From: JANXQG01 sp963804375
GTDB taxonomy: Bacteria; Planctomycetota; Planctomycetia; Pirellulales; Thermoguttaceae
Direction of reading: 5' to 3'
NCBI GenBank assembly: GCA_963804375.1
Contig: CAWDQE010000018.1
Coordinates: 496,001-560,000 of the forward strand
DNA length: 64,000 nucleotides
Position 1 is the stretch's first letter. Each line of letters starts with the position of its first letter. Below are positions 7,079 through 16,015 of the stretch, piece after piece. The position numbers and the translations under genes are program-made. The notes below the pieces were generated by a model, which worked only from the letters and a program-made list of their open reading frames with translations, made no database searches and was not told the origin of the DNA.

Positions 7079-9808
7079 TCACGGCTTCTCCGGGACGGAT
7101 GGTTGAGAAGGGGGCGTTTCCGCGGTGGGCAGTTCGACCACGGGCTTGGGCGGATACCACGGCTTGCCGTCGCTCAGAAACGGCAGGAACCACCGCCAGA
7201 AGACGGCATTCTTGCGCAGCCCTTCGATAGGCTCGCCGCCTTTGTTCTCCAGGTTCTTGTTCATGGCGAAGCACGTGTCGCCAATGACTACCGCGACGCC
7301 TTTCTTGATCCGCCGCGCCACGATGACCGGTTTCTCCCCGGCGACGCACTGGTGGAGCACCATGGCCTTTGGATCGGAACAGTACACGGGCCAGGCGGCA
7401 TGAAAACGGACGAAGGCCACGTAATCGCGGCCGTTGAAGAAGGGGGTCTTATAGTGCCCCAGCGGAAGCGGGATGTCGCTGACGCCTTCCGGACGGCCCA
7501 CCTGGAACCCCAGGTCCTCCAGGAGCCGGCGGCTGGGACCGATCTGCTCCCAGCCCACCGTGTAGATCAAAATTCCGCCCTGCTCGACAAATTCCTCCAC
7601 CGCACGGCGCTCGGCGGCGGAATACTCGCGGGCCGGGGCATCGACGAAAAGGACCTTCGCCTCGCTCAGCCGCCGGGAGGTCATTTCCTTGAGCACCAGA
7701 GGCAGGTAACCGTTGCGCATGAACGTGAGTTCCAGGCCGCCCAGGCCGTCGTCGCGCCACGTCTCCGGGCTGTGCGCGTTGAGGTGCCCACCGTCGATAT
7801 AGACCAGGTTCACCGACAACTCCGGCCCGACGCCGGGCAGCACGTCCCAGACCCGATGCGTGACCGCCGTCGCGAGGACCAGGGAGGCCGCCAAAACGAT
7901 GGCTGCCGCTGCCAGCCGCAGCGGAGAAGGCCGCCAGACCAGCAGCACCAGGAGCACCACGACCCCTGCCAGCCCGGAAAACTGCCGCCCGGCGGCCTGC
8001 GGCGTGCCGCCGTCAGCGACAAGATAGGCAAACAATCGGGAAGTGTACGGATAGCATTCCGGCGTCAGGCCGTTGACCAGCATCGAGGGGTCGCCGAAAC
8101 AAATGACCCTGCCGGCGCCCAAGGGCTGTTCCGCCGCCAGGACCACGTCGCCCAACCGCTCGCCGGCCTCATAGCGACGATCGCCCAGCTTAGCGTCGCC
8201 GTTCATGGCGTTGCCCCGATCGGCCCAGCCCCAGCGGCCGATCAACAGCGGACGGGCAGGCCAATGGGCTTCGACGCTGCCGCCGATGACCACGCCAAAC
8301 TGGTTCGTCTCGTCGCCGATGCCGGCCGAAGTCGGGTGTGAGATCGCCTCATAAGAGTGCAACCAGCCACCGATGGCAAAGAGGGCCGAATCGAACGGCA
8401 CTCGCATGGCCGTCGGCTCCAAGACATCATTGATGCGGCTGCCACCGTCGTTCTCCCGGACCGTGTGCTCGCCCATCACCATCAGCGAACCGCCACCGCG
8501 GACGAAGTCGTCGATCCGCCGCAGTTGCTCCTCGTCCCACGGTTGGTTCGGGTAGATGATCACTAAGGCATTGGCGCCGTCGAGGTCCTTTTCCGCCAGG
8601 TCGGCCGAAATCACCGCCTTGATGCCAAGGCTCTCCATGAACGTGGGCAACATGCCATACATGCCCGGCGAATACTCTCCGTACTGGCCGTGCTCGGGCT
8701 TGAGCCAGTTAAGAAAACCCTTTTCATAGAACACGATCTTCTTGTCCGACAGGTCCGGCTTGTGCCAGCAGAGCACCGTTACAACTGGGACAGCGGCGGC
8801 AAGCAAGGCGATGGCGGCCGTGATCGCCAGGTCCAACAAACGGATCAGCCACGGTAAACGACCCTCACCCCCTGCCCCTCTCCCGGAGGGAGAGGGGGGC
8901 TTATCCGTGTCCGGCTGGCAACGTTCCCCGCCCCGCCCAACGCAAACCCAAAGCAGCCCGAAGACGATGACGGCATGGATCGCGGCCGCCAACGCGGGGA
9001 GATTCCAGGGACTGACCATTTCGCCGGCTAGCGCCAGGGTCAGCAGGTAGGCCAGGTGCCCTAGCAAGACGGCAAGCACGCAACAGCCCAGTAGGGCGGG
9101 TTTCCAACCCGTCTTCCAGCGGCAGCAGCTTCCAGCTTGTGTCTGAGACGGGCTGGAAGCCGATCCCACGGCAATACCGCCGCAGCGCAGCGGCAAGACC
9201 AGTGCCAGATACAGCATGGGAACCAGATAGTCCACGCCGCCCATGGTGGCGCCGACCGACAACGGCCGGCGGGAAAGCAGCCCGGCGAGGTTCCCGAGGG
9301 CATGGCCCACCGCGTCGGCCCCATACCAGACCAGCGGGATGGTCGTGACGGCAACCCGGTAGATACCGAGCACGACGGCCGCCTCGGCGCAAGCACACAA
9401 CATGGCCCTATCCCGCGCCGGTTGCCGGTAGGCCAGCGCCAGCAGGACCAGCGGCACGGCCAGCACGCCAACCGCCGGCAAAGGCGAGGCGATCATCAAC
9501 GCGGCCAGGAGAACCGCGGCAACCAGAAGGCTGCCGCGCACGAGTCGCCCCGGTCCAGCCTGCCACGGCCCGCTCAAGACGACGGCTACCGCTAGGGCCG
9601 CCCAAGTGAGACCGCGTTGCAGGGAGTGAGCCAGCAGCCCGGTCGATCCCGCGGCAATCCAGGCCGCGGTCAATCCCGCGGCGGCCGCAATCGCTGGATA
9701 AGACTGCGCACTACAGGGCGCGGCCGGCCGGACTCCTGTCCCAAATTGGTGGCAGACATGGCCGCACCCCAAGCGCAGATAACATAATAGACGGACTCGG
9801 AAGTCCAT
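7079..9808 (-). CDS. Multi-pass membrane protein with two GATase1-like domains (paralogue)
   Basis: About 910 residues from the ATG at 9808. The frame stays open to 9958 without likely coding. The layout is that of its downstream neighbour: about seven N-terminal helices (to residue 345), a soluble GATase1-like domain (about 355-600; DGANALVIIYPNQPWDEEQ, then FVRGGGSLMVMGEHT), helices (about 615-650) and a second such domain (about 665-890; VLFVDAPAREYSAAERR, then EFVEQGGILIYTVG). Two dispersed repeats interrupt the membrane part in frame, near residues 233 (KTGWKPALL) and 309 (SPSGRGAGGEG). The start is doubtful. GTAGGATGGACTTCC at the ATG looks like an interspersed repeat, and the first 30 residues are not membrane-like, so the original 5' end may have been replaced. 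It lies 11 bases below the Cys-repeat gene. Function unknown. Confidence 0.7.
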   Translation of the reverse strand: MDFRVRLLCYLRLGCGHVCHQFGTGVRPAAPCSAQSYPAIAAAAGLTAAWIAAGSTGLLAHSLQRGLTWAALAVAVVLSGPWQAGPGRLVRGSLLVAAVLLAALMIASPLPAVGVLAVPLVLLALAYRQPARDRAMLCACAEAAVVLGIYRVAVTTIPLVWYGADAVGHALGNLAGLLSRRPLSVGATMGGVDYLVPMLYLALVLPLRCGGIAVGSASSPSQTQAGSCCRWKTGWKPALLGCCVLAVLLGHLAYLLTLALAGEMVSPWNLPALAAAIHAVIVFGLLWVCVGRGGERCQPDTDKPPSPSGRGAGGEGRLPWLIRLLDLAITAAIALLAAAVPVVTVLCWHKPDLSDKKIVFYEKGFLNWLKPEHGQYGEYSPGMYGMLPTFMESLGIKAVISADLAEKDLDGANALVIIYPNQPWDEEQLRRIDDFVRGGGSLMVMGEHTVRENDGGSRINDVLEPTAMRVPFDSALFAIGGWLHSYEAISHPTSAGIGDETNQFGVVIGGSVEAHWPARPLLIGRWGWADRGNAMNGDAKLGDRRYEAGERLGDVVLAAEQPLGAGRVICFGDPSMLVNGLTPECYPYTSRLFAYLVADGGTPQAAGRQFSGLAGVVVLLVLLVWRPSPLRLAAAAIVLAASLVLATAVTHRVWDVLPGVGPELSVNLVYIDGGHLNAHSPETWRDDGLGGLELTFMRNGYLPLVLKEMTSRRLSEAKVLFVDAPAREYSAAERRAVEEFVEQGGILIYTVGWEQIGPSRRLLEDLGFQVGRPEGVSDIPLPLGHYKTPFFNGRDYVAFVRFHAAWPVYCSDPKAMVLHQCVAGEKPVIVARRIKKGVAVVIGDTCFAMNKNLENKGGEPIEGLRKNAVFWRWFLPFLSDGKPWYPPKPVVELPTAETPPSQPSVPEKP
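8862..8900. repeat. In-frame CCCTCTCCC/GGGAGAGGG hairpin repeat
   Basis: The sequence ACCCTCACCCCCTGCCCCTC, continued by TCCCGGAGGGAGAGGGG, forms a short hairpin. It encodes PSPSGRGAGGEG on the minus strand inside the 7079-9808 gene. Copies occur at 59809-59850 and, modified, at 60271-60328 inside the giant membrane protein gene. Confidence 0.75.
9088..9170. repeat. In-frame inverted repeat (GGGTTTCCAACCCGTC type)
   Basis: GGCGGGTTTCCAACCCGTC at about 9097 faces GACGGGCTGGAAGCCGATCC at about 9149, giving an imperfect inverted repeat of about 75 bp. It encodes QAGSCCRWKTGWKPALL inside the 7079-9808 gene, between two membrane helices. The same core recurs as a direct repeat in the 52666-52723 intergenic region. 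Confidence 0.65.
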
Positions 9809-9819
9809 CCTACAGACGA

Positions 9820-11088
9820 CTACGACTGGGGTGGCGGAAGACGTGTACCAAACGTCGGTGTGTTTCCGCCACTCATGTCCGCGACGGCCGCGCTGGCATT
9901 TCCCGGCGTGGTGCCCCCCGGCGGTCCGACACATGGCACGGTTGAGCTCGCCGGACAAACCGTGCTAACGGCCGGACATGTTGTCGCCGTCGGTGGGCAG
10001 GACGTCGACACTGCCGGGCAGACCGTCTGCACCGTTACGCAGGCCGTGGGCGTCGCCGGGCATGTCGTTGCCGTGCCCGCCGGGCATTGCGTCGCCGCCG
10101 TGGCCGAGGGGCACGTCGTTGCCGTCGCCGGGCAAGCCGTGAACATGGCCGGGCACGTCGTCGCCGTCGCCGGACACACCGTTTGTACCGTTGCGCAGGC
10201 CGTCGGCGTCGCCGGACATGTCGTTGACGTCGGCGGGCAGAACGTTGCCGTTGCCGGGCATGCCGTGGCCTTGGCCGGGCACGTCGTCGCCGTCGCCGGA
10301 CACACCGTTTGCACCGTTGCGCAGGACGTCGGCGTCGGCGGGCATGTCGTTGCCGTCGCCGGGCAGACCGTCTGCACCGTTACACATGTCGTCGGCGTCG
10401 CCGGGCATGTCGTCGCCGTGCCCGCCGGGCACTGCGTCGCCGCCGTAGCCGTCGGACATGTCGTCGCCGTCGCCGGGCAAACCGTCTGTTTCGTTACGCA
10501 GGCCGTCGGTGTCGGCGGGCATGTCGTTGCCGTCGCCGGGCAGACCGTCTGCACCGTTACACATGTCGTCGGCGTCGCCGGGCATGTCGTCGCCGTGCCC
10601 GCCGGGCATTGCGTCGCCGCCGTCGCCGTCGGACATGTCGTCGCCGTCGCCGGGCAAACCGTCTGCTTCGTTACGCAGGACGTCAGCGTCGGCGGGCAAG
10701 TCGTGCTATTCGCCGGACACCGGGTCGTCGTCGCCGGACAAACCGTGGCCTTGCCGACGCAGGTTGTCACCGTCTTCGGACAAACGGTGGTTCTGGTGAC
10801 ACAGGATGTCACCGCCGGCGGACAGGACGTTGCCGTCGCCGGGCACTGGGTCGACTTCGCCGGGCATGCCGTCACAGTTATGGGGCATGCCGTCGCCGTT
10901 GCCGGACAATACGTTGCCACGGTCCGGCATTTGGTCACGGCCGTCGGCAACACCGTGACCGGAATCGGGTTTGCGGCCACCGTAACCACGCCGGCCATGA
11001 AGACCTTATCGTTTGCCTGGGCAGGTACTAGCAGCAGACCGAGACACAGGCCTGTCGCACCTGCCGCGAAACCTAACCATCGATGCAT
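9820..11088 (-). CDS. Secreted Cys-Pro heptapeptide-repeat protein
   Basis: A 422-residue protein with a clear signal peptide (about residues 1-26, LCLGLLLVPAQA). Most of the rest is a seven-residue repeat of the form C-P-A-T-x-T-x, with about 47 Cys at an almost constant spacing of seven. Variants include CVTKQTV and CPPTPTS. The Cys-free tail (about 385-422) is Gly/Pro/Asn rich. A 57-residue block is duplicated exactly. The 21-bp DNA period is obvious. The regular Cys/Thr ladder suggests an extracellular solenoid or a disulfide- or metal-linked wall structure, but no family was recognised. The opposite strand is also open over most of this span, but only this strand has a signal peptide and a perfect ribosome binding site (11094-11101). 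The two GATase-like membrane protein genes follow 11 bases downstream, so the three may form one operon. Confidence 0.75.
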   Translation of the reverse strand: MHRWLGFAAGATGLCLGLLLVPAQANDKVFMAGVVTVAANPIPVTVLPTAVTKCRTVATYCPATATACPITVTACPAKSTQCPATATSCPPAVTSCVTRTTVCPKTVTTCVGKATVCPATTTRCPANSTTCPPTLTSCVTKQTVCPATATTCPTATAATQCPAGTATTCPATPTTCVTVQTVCPATATTCPPTPTACVTKQTVCPATATTCPTATAATQCPAGTATTCPATPTTCVTVQTVCPATATTCPPTPTSCATVQTVCPATATTCPAKATACPATATFCPPTSTTCPATPTACATVQTVCPATATTCPAMFTACPATATTCPSATAATQCPAGTATTCPATPTACVTVQTVCPAVSTSCPPTATTCPAVSTVCPASSTVPCVGPPGGTTPGNASAAVADMSGGNTPTFGTRLPPPQS

Positions 11089-11093
11089 GCTAC

Positions 11094-11101
11094 ACCTCCT
11101 T
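11094..11101 (-). promoter_or_regulatory. Strong Shine-Dalgarno AAGGAGGT
   Basis: Reverse complement AAGGAGGT lies five bases before the ATG at 11088. It settles both strand and start for the Cys-repeat gene, which is open on both strands. Confidence 0.85.
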
Positions 11102-11361
11102 CAAACTAACTACGAGCCATTCGCTTCTGCAAAAACCTGCCCTCAGAATTCGCAGAAGACACCAACTCTATTTGTATACGGAACTTGACCGGTTGTCAAC
11201 AGGCAGGCAGACAGGAGAAAGGGGGAAAAATCCGTCTTGATCCCTTCGAGTTATGTGCGTTTGGCGAGTCATGGTGGGCCGGCTGCCCCCTTTTTGGTGG
11301 TCCGCTCCTGTGATAGAGTTAATCACTTGGAATGCGAACGTCTTCATCGAATCGCGAGACC

Positions 11362-11448
11362 GCTGAAAAAATCACGTGCTGTCGCAACCCATAGTGCTCA
11401 GTACTGAGAGGCTGTGCTGAATAATGGGTCTGCTCGCGCTTTTTCAGC
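11362..11448. repeat. Imperfect hairpin element with GCTGAAAAA ends
   Basis: GCTGAAAAA at 11362 pairs with TTTTTCAGC ending at 11448. AACCCAT and ATGGGT form a nested inner stem. The size (about 87 bp) and the terminal inverted repeats fit a MITE or an eroded insertion sequence end. No coding capacity. Confidence 0.55.
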
Positions 11449-11532
11449 AGTCTCCCCACGATGGTGGAAAGATGACTGGCGTGCTAAGTGGTCAACTCCA
11501 GAAATAATGTCAGGGTCGCGGGCAGCATGTCC

Positions 11533-11636
11533 GTAGGGTGGGACCAGATCGCGGAGCGAGCGCAGGCCCACCATCGCCGACTGGATAGTACGTCATGGTG
11601 GGCCTGCGCCTGCTACGCAGTCTGGTCCCACCCTAC
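11533..11636. repeat. GTAGGGTGGGACCAG inverted repeat, copy 1
   Basis: GTAGGGTGGGACCAG is mirrored by CTGGTCCCACCCTAC, with an inner GGCCCACCAT/ATGGTGGGCC stem, to form a palindrome of about 104 bp. A second, diverged copy is at 35587-35709. The remainder of the 11089-11845 intergenic region shows only the 11362-11448 hairpin and no gene. Confidence 0.85.
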
Positions 11637-11845
11637 AGCCTAACCCTGACACTATTTCTGAAATTGACCACTAAGGCGGCCTCACGGCCAAAGTCCACCA
11701 GCGGCCGGTAGCGCAATAGTGTTCTTCGTGTCTTTCGTGATTTGGTTTTCCGGGTTAGAATGCGGTTGGCCCAGAGATGGAACCGGCCGAGCCAAGATCC
11801 TAGCAGCAGCACCAGCGGCGGCCTCACCATCCAGGATCCGATACC

Positions 11846-13328
11846 ATGTCCGACGACCTTACGGTCCCCGTTCACGTGCTCCTCGCCCGGCTGGTTCCGC
11901 TGGTCAGCCAGGACGCGCAACTGCTTGCGCTCCTGCGAGAACTTGCCCAGGAGTTCCTGACGCTGACGGAAGTGGTCGCCCCCGTGCCCGTGCCGGCCGT
12001 TGCGGAAGCCGTCGCCGGGGAGACGGCGGTTCTGGAACCTGCGGTCCCGCCCGCCGTCGCTCCGCCGCGGCACATCGCCTTGCCCAGCGCTCCGGGCATC
12101 GAGATCCCGGTTGCCTGGTTCCGGCGGCTGCTGACGGACGAGAACAACTTGCAGCTTATCGAGGCCCGTTGCCGGCTTAAGGCCGAAGGCGGCACGCTGG
12201 GCGGCAACCCGGCAGCGCAGTATCCGCGACGGGTGCAGTTTCTCCCACGAGATCGAGCCCAAGGACCGGGAGATTATCGACAAGGCGAAGACCTTGGAGA
12301 ACTGCTTCCTGTGGATGAACCACCCCACCGCCCCCATCCCCGCCGACCTGCAACGCTGGGAGGACGTTGCCGGCTGCTTCGAGGCGGTGGCGATGGCGGT
12401 CGGCCTGCTGAGGCAAGTCATCGAGAAAGGCGACGAGTATCGCGGATTCCTGGAGAAGGCGATCGATCTGACGGCGGAGGCCCAGTCGGCCCTGCGGATG
12501 GCGGTGGAAACGGTCGATGCGAAGCCCGACAACGACCAGTTCAGTCTCTTCAAGTGGCTGCGGCAGATGGCGCTGGAGCAGCAGGTCTACGTGCAGCGTT
12601 ACATGCGTCTGGACGACCCAGCCGATCCGGCCCAATGGCACGATTTGCAGGAGCGGATCGGCCAGCTCGACTCCGAGATCGAAGAGATCCGCCAGCGGGA
12701 CAAGCAGCGCACGAAGCTGCTCAAGAAAGGGCAGTATCACGCCCGGTTGATCCGCGAAGGCAAGGGGGCAAGCCACGATTGGAGCAAGGTCATCGAGTCC
12801 GTGGAGACCCTCCTGGGCCAGGGAGTGCCGGCCAGCGACGTGGACCTGCGCGAAATGCTGGTCCCCATCGTGGACGACCTTCCCGAAAGCAATGATCTTC
12901 CGGACGGTTTCCGCCAGGTGTTGAAGGAAGTCGACCGGCATCTGGCAACCCAGGTTGCGCCTGCGCCGAACGTCGTCCGCGAGGTCTCGGAGGACGTGCG
13001 CAAAGCGGCCAGCCTCTACCAGGGGAAGACGATGGTCCTCATCGGCGGCGATCGTCGGCCGAATGCCTTCGAGGCCCTGAAGTCGGCCTTCGGTCTGAAG
13101 GACCTGATTTGGGTCGTCACCCGTGAGCACGAATCGACCGAGGTCTTCGTGCCCTATATCTCCCGGCCGGATGTCGACGCCGTATTGCTGGCGATTCGCT
13201 GGTCGAGCCATTCCTACGGCGACGTGAAGGGCATCTGCGACAAGTTCGGCAAGGAGTTCTTCCGCCTGCCTGCCGGGTATAATCCCAACCAGGTCGCGCA
13301 CCAGATTTTGCAACAGCGGAGCGCGTGA
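11846..13328 (+). CDS. DUF2325 domain protein, interrupted by one frameshift
   Basis: The frame starting ATG 11846 is convincing to about 12188 (a helical N-terminus, a Val/Pro/Ala linker at about 45-75, then VAWFRRLLTDENNLQLIEARCRL). It continues one base later in the frame open to TGA 13326-13328 (ARWAATRQRSIRDG, then SHEIEPKDREIIDKAKTLEN). Skipping one base in GGCGGCACGC joins them into about 493 residues. The middle is charged and coiled-coil-like (LQERIGQLDSEIEEIRQRDK). The C-terminus (about 395-490) is a DUF2325-like domain: MVLIGGDRRPNAFEALKSAF, then DAVLLAIRWSSHSYGDVKG, then FGKEFFRLPAGYN. Family function is unknown. The break may be an assembly error, a pseudogene or a programmed +1 shift; the first is most likely because three other genes here show the same. 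It converges on the GH5 gene with a 4-base gap. Confidence 0.75.
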
Positions 13329-13332
13329 TTTC

Positions 13333-14883
13333 TCAATACCGCTGGAGCAAGTCCAGCATTTTGCGGTCGAGCTTGTGACCCTCGAAGTCTTCGTAGTGTA
13401 CGTCGCTGCGGCCGCTATCCAAAACGCCGATCGATCCGCGGAAATTCCACATCGCCCAACCCCAGCCGGCCTCCTGCCAGTTGCGCAGACAGTCCTCCGC
13501 CCACCGCAGGGCAACGTCGTGCGGCGTCTTGTTGAACACGCCCCATTCGCCCACCATGACGCCGATCCCTTGGGACTCGACCTCTTTCCACGGCGCGACG
13601 CAGGTCTTCCACAGCCAAGCCCGGTCCTGCACGGCCAGCCCCGCGAACGGGCCGCCGCGACCCGGAGTACCCGGGGCCCCGCCGGGCGCGTAGCGGAAGG
13701 GTTCCGGCCTCTTGCCCCATTCCTGCTTGAGGGCCAGCGTAGCCTCCTTGGCGCCGGCGCCGGCGGGTCTTAGCCCGATCTGGCCGATTTCCAGCCAGTC
13801 GCCCTCCGCCACGCGGACCCGGACCTGCTTCGTGCCCGCGGGAATCGTCGCGGTGTAGTCGCGGTCGAAGAGGTTCTGGTAAGTCTGCCACTGCGGCTTG
13901 AACTCCGCCTTCCGCCATTCGCCCTTGCCGGGACCGCAGCGGAACTGCTTGTGCAAGACCTGCTTGCCGTCGGCCTCGACCACCAATAACGCCGCGCTTG
14001 AAACCGTGAGCACGTGCAGGCGCAGCTCGGTAACGGTCGGGAAGGGACCGTCGATCACCAGCGGGTGCGAACCCTCGGGCTTTTGCGGGCTGAGCAGCGT
14101 ACCGTTGGGCGGCAAAACGCGCGGCCACTGGGGGACGGGAAATGAGGCGCTGTTGACCCAGCTTGCCTTGTAGTGGCTGATTTCCATGGGCGTATACCCC
14201 CGCGTGGCCTGGGCGATACGCAGTCCGCGGAGTTCCGGCACGGGGACGGTGCCCCATTGCAGGCCGTCGGCAATGATCAGCCGGTCCGGGTCTTCGGCGC
14301 GGATGGCCTGCACCAGTTTACCGACGACTGCGGCGTAGCCCTTCGCGTCGACGCCGGCCGGCTCGTTCATCAAGTTGAAGCTCAACCGCGCGCTGGGAAT
14401 GCCTCGGTAGCGGCGGGCGAACATGGCCCAGTGCTCGGCGCAGACGCCCTGGGTCTTGGCGTCGGTCCAGAGGCTGGTCCGCTCCGGCGGCTGGGCGACC
14501 GTATAGCCGGGAGCGCGGTGGAAATTGATCGACACGTGGATCCCGTACTTGCCGCCCCACGCCACGGTCTGGTCGATCTCCCGCAGCGCCGCCTCATCGA
14601 ACTCCTCCCAGTTGCCGTCCTTGATCCAGCAGCGGTAGTCCATGGGCAGACGCACGAAGTTGAAGCCGAGCTTCGAGATCAGGCGGAAATCGTCTTCCAG
14701 GAACGGCTGTCGCTCGCGAGTCAGGAAGAACTTCTCCAGCAGGTTGAAGCCGCGCCAACGCGGCAGCTTTTCCGCGGTAGCGGGCAGCCAGCGGTATTGC
14801 CCTGGCGATTCCTGGGCGGCGGCCGCTACGGCCGCGCAGGCCGCCAGAAGGGTGAAGACGAGTACTCTTGTCGCGCATCGCAT
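13333..14883 (-). CDS. Secreted GH5-family glycoside hydrolase
   Basis: A 516-residue enzyme with a signal peptide (about 1-23). A (beta/alpha)8 cellulase-type domain follows: KLPRWRGFNLLEKF, FNFVRLPMDYRCW, GIHVSINFHRAPGY, then FNLMNEPAG with the acid/base Glu near residue 172. The second catalytic Glu is in VMVGEWGVFNK near 443, followed by WGWAMWNFRGSIG. Between the two catalytic motifs lies an inserted region of roughly 160 residues (about 255-415) with a beta-rich, carbohydrate-binding-like character. Family GH5 acts on beta-linked glucans, mannans or related chains by a retaining mechanism; the exact substrate cannot be told. CAGGAG lies just before the ATG. It starts 44 bases after the upstream isomerase-like gene, so both are probably one transcript. 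Confidence 0.85.
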   Translation of the reverse strand: MRCATRVLVFTLLAACAAVAAAAQESPGQYRWLPATAEKLPRWRGFNLLEKFFLTRERQPFLEDDFRLISKLGFNFVRLPMDYRCWIKDGNWEEFDEAALREIDQTVAWGGKYGIHVSINFHRAPGYTVAQPPERTSLWTDAKTQGVCAEHWAMFARRYRGIPSARLSFNLMNEPAGVDAKGYAAVVGKLVQAIRAEDPDRLIIADGLQWGTVPVPELRGLRIAQATRGYTPMEISHYKASWVNSASFPVPQWPRVLPPNGTLLSPQKPEGSHPLVIDGPFPTVTELRLHVLTVSSAALLVVEADGKQVLHKQFRCGPGKGEWRKAEFKPQWQTYQNLFDRDYTATIPAGTKQVRVRVAEGDWLEIGQIGLRPAGAGAKEATLALKQEWGKRPEPFRYAPGGAPGTPGRGGPFAGLAVQDRAWLWKTCVAPWKEVESQGIGVMVGEWGVFNKTPHDVALRWAEDCLRNWQEAGWGWAMWNFRGSIGVLDSGRSDVHYEDFEGHKLDRKMLDLLQRY

Positions 14884-14927
14884 GTTTTGGACTCCTGGTG
14901 GTAGCTGTAGGTATTGTGCCGGGCTGT

Positions 14928-15848
14928 TTAGGAGGCGGTGACGGCCCTTCGGTGGCAGCGGACAAGGTAATCGCGCGCCGTCGCCAACCCCTGGGCCATC
15001 TCGACCGGGCCGGGGTGGCCGTGCATGAAGGGGTTGACGTACTCGGCGTAGCCCGCCCGCGCCAGGGCCGCGATCCAGGGGGTGAAATCGGTCGGGCCAA
15101 GCCCCGGCAGTTGCTTCATGCCCTCGGCATGTTGCCAGGCATAGAAGAAGAGCAACTGCTTTCCGGCAATCCCGATGACCTCCTCGACCGAGATCCCCGC
15201 CGCCTGCAAATGGTACGGCGCCAGAGCGACTCCCAGACGGGGATTGCGGTTCAGTTCGACAAAGGCCTGGAACGAATCCTTGGAATTCAGCAGGCTGCCC
15301 TCATGGTTTTCCACGGCGATCCGCGACTGGTGTTTTTCGGCCAATTCCAATTCGGGCTTGAGTCGCTCGAGCAAGGCCTTCATCTCGGCAGTCAGGTTTT
15401 CGACCTTCCCGTAGCGGGCCTCGCGGATCGCCAAGCCCCCGCCCGCCTTGCCGAGAAGCTCCGCAAAGCGGGAATACCCGTTGTTGGTGCCGACGTTGTA
15501 ACAAGTGAACGCATAGAGCTTCAGATGGTTCTTGGCAAGCAAGTCCTTGAGGCCCTCGGGTCCCAGTCGTTTCTCGATCTCGTCCAGATGGGGACATCCG
15601 AAGCCCGCATGCCAGAAGTCGACGGCCGCAAAGCCCAACGCGGCAATTCGCTCGCAGGCCTTCTCCACCGGCAGGGAACTGAACTGCACGGTCGAGGTCG
15701 ACAACCGCAGGGGCCAACGCGGCTTGCCGCCCGCCCGGAATTCGCCCGCATCGGACCGGGCGCTGTGCATATCGGCCAGGGCCATGCCGGCCAGGACCGC
15801 GCCGGATTGTTGCAATAACGTTCGCCGTGAGAGTTGCTTGTCGTGCAT
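14928..15848 (-). CDS. Sugar phosphate isomerase/epimerase-like TIM barrel, Tat-exported
   Basis: A 306-residue protein. The N-terminus SRRTLLQQSGAVLAGMALA is a twin-arginine signal. The rest is an AP-endonuclease-2/xylose-isomerase-like barrel: VEKACERIAALGFAAVDFWH, LKLYAFTCYNVG, RIAVENHEG (metal-binding Glu), NPRLGVALAPYHL and YVNPFMHGHPGP. Members of this group isomerise or epimerise sugars or act on polyols, often in oligosaccharide catabolism. The equivalent of the usual GxxxDxxH segment is LGVALAPYHL, so one usual metal ligand (Asp) is Ala here, which may point to altered chemistry. AAAGGTG precedes the ATG. It is cotranscribed with the GH5 gene downstream. Confidence 0.8.
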   Translation of the reverse strand: MHDKQLSRRTLLQQSGAVLAGMALADMHSARSDAGEFRAGGKPRWPLRLSTSTVQFSSLPVEKACERIAALGFAAVDFWHAGFGCPHLDEIEKRLGPEGLKDLLAKNHLKLYAFTCYNVGTNNGYSRFAELLGKAGGGLAIREARYGKVENLTAEMKALLERLKPELELAEKHQSRIAVENHEGSLLNSKDSFQAFVELNRNPRLGVALAPYHLQAAGISVEEVIGIAGKQLLFFYAWQHAEGMKQLPGLGPTDFTPWIAALARAGYAEYVNPFMHGHPGPVEMAQGLATARDYLVRCHRRAVTAS

Positions 15849-16015
15849 GATTCAACACACCTTTCATAAGGGGGTACGCGGCCCAGCGGGGGCGTCTACA
15901 ATCTGAGAGCTATTGTATCTTCCGCCGCGAGCGAATGCGACAACCAATGGCTGCGGCGACGGTAACGTTGCTCACTCCTTCCATTGCAGAATCATCAGGT
16001 AACCATCGCTTTTGC

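Noticed and set aside
9965..10700. CRISPR-like regular repeats
   Set aside because: The 21-bp period is the codon-level period of a heptapeptide repeat. There are no unique spacers, and units are too short and imperfect.
9860..11188. Long plus-strand open frame with VAVAGQTVCTV repeats
   Set aside because: It is the antisense of the Cys-Pro heptad gene. It lacks a signal peptide and ribosome binding site, which the minus strand has.
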